A stretch of 64,000 bases of DNA, from NCBI GenBank assembly GCA_003184365.1, contig NKYR01000023.1:124001-188000 (forward strand), given 5' to 3'. Made by a program: the position numbers and the translations under genes. The notes under the pieces were generated by a model. That model saw nothing but the letters and a program-made list of their open reading frames with translations. It was not told the DNA's origin and made no database searches. Below, piece by piece: positions 59,418 to 64,000 of this stretch; positions within the stretch are counted from its first letter, which is position 1, and each line of letters starts with the position of its first letter. The stretch comes from Evernia prunastri. Its lineage: Eukaryota; Ascomycota; Lecanoromycetes; Lecanorales; Parmeliaceae.

Positions 59418-61319
59418 TCATCCACCCCCAATGATATCAGTCGTCGCCTCATCCTGCCGACCATTCACCCCAGGGTCCAGAATCGCCTCGAAATACCGCC
59501 CGACCCGCTCCACCCCATCCAACCCCGTCACCAACCCCACATACCCATCCGGCCTCACGACCGCCACCGCCCCCACGTTCGCATCGACTCCCAGCTCACA
59601 GTGCGCCCTGTGATCCACATCTTCATAGATCGTAGCCTGCCATGCTGGAAAAGGCGCTGGGAGACTTTCAATCGGCGTTTCGAGATGCGGAGACGTGTGG
59701 ATGAGGAAGAGCTCGACGGTCGTGGCTGGGTCATCGGCCAGGTTGTAGTTTATATCCTGTTCTTTGCTGATGCTCGAGTCGGTTGGGGTAGTCGATGATT
59801 TGGGTTGAGGGGAATAGAGCGTCAGGGGCGAATCTTTGCCGGATAGGTATGATGAAAGCTTGTCCAGCCCGCCGGTGTGGAGTTGGGAACCCACGAAGAC
59901 GACGATGCGGAAGTGCCCATTCGACCGCATAACGTCCAGGCTATTGACAGCTGTACCATCAACATGCCTCGTCAAATGGACCGGGAGCAATCGCTTCCCC
60001 GGTGTCAACGGCTCCGTGGTTTCCTGCACAATCGTCACGTCCACATTCTCGTCTGTCAACAGACCAGCAGGATACTGATGCCCGCAGCCGGACACGAAAC
60101 CTTTGTTCCGCACGAACACATCGTGGAACTCCGGGCCTTGAAGGTTTTCCGGCGAAGCGAAGAGGTGCGAGAATTTCTCGTCGAACTCGACGAGTTGTTT
60201 GGCAATGTGCTGGCGCTCCGTTTGGTACGTATGCAGTAGCGAGGGTTTGGCGAGACCGCGAAGGGTGAGGGCAAGCTTCCAGGTCAGGTTGTAAGCGTCG
60301 TTTATGCTGACGTTCATGCCTTGGGCAGCTTTGGGCGAATGCGTATGGCAAGCGTCGCCGAGGATGAAGACACGTTCTCCGTCACCCGCGAACGAGTTGG
60401 AGATGCGCTGAGCGATGAGGTATCTGCTGACCCAGTCCACCTTCGTGATCTCAATTTTGTAGGGCTTCAGGAGAGTCTTGACGCGTTTCGTCAGTATCCC
60501 AATGACAGTCTGGTCATTCGTGCGCTTTTCCCCTACGCCGTCGTACTTGCTCTGCAATAATGTCTCATCCTCGTCCTTAGAGAGCAGGGTGTATATCCTA
60601 ATGCCATTATCCACAGTTGGAATCAGCATGGCGCTCCCCTGCTCGGTGCGGATGGCGCACTTCCGCCGGGCGTCTGGGAAATTGGTCTTGGCGTGGACAT
60701 CTGCTACCGCCCAAGCGTCGTCAGTCTGATGGATTGATGACTCAATCGCCAGTCGCTGGCGCACAGCGCTTCTGCCGCCATCGCATCCCAAGATGTACTT
60801 GGCCGGAACCTCTTCAGTCATGCCTGAGATCCAGTTTTTCAGACGCGCTTTCAACGGGTACTCCCCACTTCCGCTGTTGATGTGATCAATGTATGCAACG
60901 GGTCTGTCAACGGACAGACCACGCGACGCAAGATCTTCGGTAAACATGGTTTCCGTATGTCCTTGATGCATGTTGGTTACGTAAGGGTAAAGGGTGGCGT
61001 TAATGACATCAGGCTCGGGTGAGTTCTTTGAGCGTTGCAAACCAGTTTCAGTCCTCGACCAGAAGGAAGTTTCTGTCAATGTACTGCCGTGTTTCAGCAG
61101 ACTATGTTGAAATCCAAGAGAGTGGAATATCTCGGCGGTCCGGGGCTGTAAGCCACTAGCCTGCCCTCGAAGGACTTGCTGCGGGCGCTTGTCAATGAGC
61201 CGGAATGTGATCCCATATCGTGCTAAAGTTGCGGCTGCCATGAAACCTGCTGGACCTGCGCCTACGACGATGACATCCACGGCTTCACCTTTTGCAAATT
61301 GCTGCATGTTGTCTTCCAT
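59418..61319 (-). CDS. FAD-dependent monooxygenase, phenol 2-monooxygenase-like
   Basis: Single-exon flavoprotein hydroxylase of 633 residues that uses FAD, NAD(P)H and O2 to hydroxylate aromatic rings. The start is the ATG at 61319 (MEDNMQQF). The Rossmann fingerprint VIVVGAGPAGFMAAATLARYG begins at about residue 16. The DG motif is GCDGGRSAVRQRL near 188, and the second FAD-binding GD motif is VFILGDACHTHSPKAAQGMN near 320. The C-terminal 180 residues (HFRIVVFVGSQLHTGGL ... VVRPDGYVGLVTGLDGV) are the thioredoxin-like domain of the phenol hydroxylase group. There is no signal peptide. It is about 15 kb from the P450 and prenyltransferase, so membership in the same pathway is possible but unsupported; a catabolic role on phenolics is equally likely. 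Confidence 0.93.
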   Translation of the reverse strand: MEDNMQQFAKGEAVDVIVVGAGPAGFMAAATLARYGITFRLIDKRPQQVLRGQASGLQPRTAEIFHSLGFQHSLLKHGSTLTETSFWSRTETGLQRSKNSPEPDVINATLYPYVTNMHQGHTETMFTEDLASRGLSVDRPVAYIDHINSGSGEYPLKARLKNWISGMTEEVPAKYILGCDGGRSAVRQRLAIESSIHQTDDAWAVADVHAKTNFPDARRKCAIRTEQGSAMLIPTVDNGIRIYTLLSKDEDETLLQSKYDGVGEKRTNDQTVIGILTKRVKTLLKPYKIEITKVDWVSRYLIAQRISNSFAGDGERVFILGDACHTHSPKAAQGMNVSINDAYNLTWKLALTLRGLAKPSLLHTYQTERQHIAKQLVEFDEKFSHLFASPENLQGPEFHDVFVRNKGFVSGCGHQYPAGLLTDENVDVTIVQETTEPLTPGKRLLPVHLTRHVDGTAVNSLDVMRSNGHFRIVVFVGSQLHTGGLDKLSSYLSGKDSPLTLYSPQPKSSTTPTDSSISKEQDINYNLADDPATTVELFLIHTSPHLETPIESLPAPFPAWQATIYEDVDHRAHCELGVDANVGAVAVVRPDGYVGLVTGLDGVERVGRYFEAILDPGVNGRQDEATTDIIGGG

Positions 61320-63603
61320 GATGGAATGAGCTGGTGTGGCGGATCTTGGGTTTTACCTGGTCATGAGTGGAATGCAACTGATAATGAAGTATGAAGAAAG
61401 CGACTTCGGGTAGCACTTGATTGAATCTTTAGAGTTTGAAGAAGACTTGAGGTCAGTAGTGGAGATTGCAAGTGAACTGATGCATGTGATACAAGATGGA
61501 ACGGTAGTTGCGGATAGTGCGGGTGAAAAGAAGAATGATGTCAGCTTGCGTATGTCTAGCGGAACTTGTCTCCTTTACAATCCGTGGAAAAATTCTCCTT
61601 GACTCCATGTAGAAACACTACTTTAATTTGCAGAATCCCCACATCGGTCGCAAAGACTTGATGCTTATAAACTTATCGTAGTATTTGACGATGACTGCGG
61701 AAGGCACATAGTGCGACAACAATGGCTCCTTTGAGCAGTTCCTTCTCTACTGCGAGAGGTAAGTTGAGGAATGAGACTGAACTCACCTCATTTAGGTCTT
61801 TTGTTGAGAAGGGACAGTTTTGAGAATTTGCGGTCTTGGGAACCAAGATGTTGGTAAAAGCCTCCGGGGTTGATGGATGGTCTTGAATCCTTAGGCAGCA
61901 CCGCTGTCCGGATTGATTCTTCATAGAAGTACAACGGTATCTTGTAGTGGAATTCTACATGGTGGCAAGTCACTGTTGGAGGATATCTACTTGCGTCTTG
62001 TGTCGTGAGCTCAAGCGCAACAGCGGCCATGGTATCCGCATCTCTTCGAAAGTCAAGCGTAAGTGGCCAGTCTCCCATCGATCGTACCAATTGCGGAGCA
62101 ATCTTCTGGAAAACTCTAGGGGCCTTAAGATTGGTCCTAACTCCAAAAGAAAATTTCACAACCACCTTCTGGATGTTCACTTTCGTCTACGAGGTCTCGT
62201 GTCTTTGCAAACGTAAAGTGATGCAAGGATGCCCAAGTCTTGGAGTCAAGATGGTGTAATCGAGGGATCTGTCCCGGAAAGGTATTGTGTCAATGCTTCT
62301 AGTAGCATGGTTGGGGTTCACATGTTTCTATATGGGGCAAATCGACGGTGTCGTATTTGTGCAGCATTGAGTGCAGCCGAGAACCTGATTTTTTTTTGGG
62401 AACCTGTCTCGACCATGTTCTTTTAAGGTCTAGCAGGCTCATGTCTGTGAATCTCGTGTCGAAAGTCCTCTGAGATTTATAGGGTGGGTAAGATGAGGGA
62501 ATAGCGCAGATGAATGTTCTCACCGGCCTATTCCGTAGATCTTCTAATCGACCAGAGACTTCTCAACGGCTGTCATGGATCGAGCAACATACTTTGTGGT
62601 TCCATTTCCCCCTCAATATCGGAGTTCAACTTCGGGCCAACTCGCAAAGTCCTGAGTGAAGACAGGAGAGACATTGAGGACAGGGCGGAGACGTGATGGT
62701 GCCATAGTAGATATCGGGCGGATACGGAATGCCTAGGATAAGATAGGTACTTTATGCATTGCTTTTCCTTAAACCCAGCTTGTAGTCTGTACGATGTACA
62801 CACAGACACAATGAGATCCACCTGCACGCGGTGCTGGCTACGAACCTTCTATCTACTTATTAGAAGAGCCAAGAGATCTACATACGGTTCTATTGTATGA
62901 GCTCGCAGTGATAATTACAATAAATTGTAAATTCAGGGGATTAAAAGATCTTGAATAAAGCTAGAGATTATGCTTAGCATAACACTCGATAGTCAATCTC
63001 TCTATTTGAGATAGAATATCACGAGGATAACTCTTTATAAAGAATTTTTCAAGGCTATATCTATTATATCGTTTAACTCGTTTACTACTTCGACTCGTAA
63101 GAGAAATAGATCATCAATTAGATCACTTAACGATTGTACAATATTTATTGCGCGATAGTATGCTAACAATGCGTAAAGACAAAGAAGAAGGGGTTCGAGT
63201 TCTCTACGAATATAGTTTACGGGTGTAGCCTTTGCCAGTCTCTAAAATAAGAACTTTGGGAATTGCTGCAACACTAAGCACTGCGGTGTTGTAGCTACCC
63301 CTCATGTGGCAAGTAAGCATGCTCCTCATACATACTACATCTTAACATAGTGTCGTCAACACATAGATCAAGTCACGTCATCCTCAAAAGAACCTATCCT
63401 TCGCGACTACAACTGATAATCCTGGTACATTAATGATCTCCGGCGAGGCGAGCACTGTTTCTTCTGCATATCTTGTTTCTCAGTCTATTAGTCCTAACCA
63501 CAACAGTCAACCTCTGTTTCTGAACAGAGTCTTCCTCCTACTTTGGAACATATTGTCTGGATACTTCATGTCTTCAAACATAGTCCTGAACAAGGAAGGT
63601 CCA
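61320..63603. other. Gene-poor region, AT-rich in its right part
   Basis: No gene supported with confidence. A 130-codon frame on the minus strand (61788-62180) has no recognised motif. From about 62850 to 63190 the sequence is markedly AT- and TpA-rich, listed separately. The right end holds the promoter or 5' exon of the last gene. Confidence 0.4.
62850..63190. other. AT/TpA-rich stretch, possible RIP-degraded transposon remnant
   Basis: This stretch stands out by its AT-rich, TpA-rich composition with many in-frame stops in both orientations (for example AATTACAATAAATTGTAAAT). Such composition is what repeat-induced point mutation leaves in fungal transposon copies. No terminal repeats or transposase motifs are readable, so the call is tentative. 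Confidence 0.35.
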
Positions 63604-64000
63604 ATGACCGAACCAGAGTATCCAGATGCAACACAAGGTCCCTTCTCTTTCGATTCCAGTGGTTTTTACATCCGTGACGCCTCTCGGGAAAGCGGACCGC
63701 GTCTCAGAAGACTTCTTTTTCCAGAATCGCTGAAGAACAAAAAAGCCAAAAAGTCAGCCCAAGATGATGCTAGTATAATCGACAGACCATGGATCAAGGC
63801 TCAATTGCAGTATTATGGAATCCACTTCAGTCCCGATATAGATCCCTTCAAGGCGAAAGCTCTACTGCTCACAAGTGTAGCCCATGGGCTTGTAAGCCTT
63901 CCTTGTTGGTAGGTGCAATCTAGCAGCGTCATTAACACATTTCTAGTGCGATGCGGTTCCGCCACAGGTTCTCAAGATCAAGGCCACGCTCAAGGAACAA
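63604..64000 (+). CDS. Conserved hypothetical fungal protein, 5' part only
   Basis: The gene runs off the right edge. Exon 1 ends at 63891 and exon 2 begins at 63947 (TTCTAG acceptor), joining GLCDAVPPQVLKIKATLKEQ in frame. I chose the ATG at 63604 (MTEPEYPDATQGPFSFD) because family-like sequence begins there. In-frame ATGs at 63568 and 63433 are also possible, and the extension to 63433 is not obviously conserved. The readable part, SGFYIRDASRESGP, LLFPESLKNKKAKKSA, RPWIKAQLQYYGIHFSPDID and PFKAKALLLTSVAHGL, resembles a fungal family of uncharacterised proteins that carry these phrases in repeated-gene families. No domain of known function is seen, and length is unknown. Confidence 0.65.

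Noticed and set aside
44000..61400. A single biosynthetic gene cluster spanning prenyltransferase, P450 and the flavin monooxygenase
   Set aside because: About 15 kb with unrelated SNF2 and NACHT genes separates the monooxygenase from the other two; membership cannot be supported.
61788..62180. 130-codon frame on the minus strand
   Set aside because: No recognised motif or flanking exons, and it lies in a gene-poor area with competing frames; coding cannot be supported.

Overview
The window is nuclear DNA of a filamentous ascomycete (Pezizomycotina). The evidence is short GT-AG introns of about 45-130 nt, many with a CTAAC- or CTGAC-like branch point, together with a Neurospora-type arginine attenuator peptide upstream of the arginine-specific carbamoyl-phosphate synthase small subunit, a DMATS-type prenyltransferase and a fungal NACHT protein. 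Several proteins recall Leotiomycetes or Dothideomycetes, but I cannot fix the class from sequence reading alone.

The left half (1-34989) is mostly conserved core genome. THO2 (mRNA export) is followed by a large disordered protein of unknown role and a peroxisomal-type enoyl-CoA hydratase/isomerase, all on the + strand. After a C-rich gap comes the minus-strand CPA1/arg-2 gene (14 coding exons) with its regulatory uORF. A small secreted protein lies on the + strand. ADE6 (FGAM synthase, 14 exons, minus) follows and is divergent from a BOR1-like anion transporter (plus). Then come an F-box-like protein (plus), methylcrotonyl-CoA carboxylase beta subunit (minus) and an alpha/beta hydrolase (minus).

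The right half (35000-64000) is accessory in character: gene-poor, with repeats and lineage-specific genes. It holds a Ser/Thr-rich PAN/apple-like protein, two small hypothetical proteins, a cytochrome P450 next to a DMATS aromatic prenyltransferase (a possible mini metabolite locus), and a head-to-head pair made of a RAD5/RAD16-like SNF2 ATPase (minus) and a DUF7708-like/NACHT receptor with C-terminal zinc fingers and a SANT-like segment (plus). A phenol-2-monooxygenase-like flavoprotein, an AT-rich probably RIP-degraded stretch and the start of another gene complete the window.

The most striking structure is around the SNF2/NACHT pair. A degenerate repeat of about 90-100 bp occurs twice on the left in one orientation (about 47210 and 48085) and about six times on the right in the opposite orientation (about 57160-58660). 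The pair, about 8.6 kb, is therefore bracketed by inverted members of one repeat family. A second well-supported regulatory feature is the CPA1 leader uORF, whose conserved peptide is visible only after two introns are removed.

Exon boundaries were placed by hand from GT/AG signals and reading-frame closure; small errors are possible.
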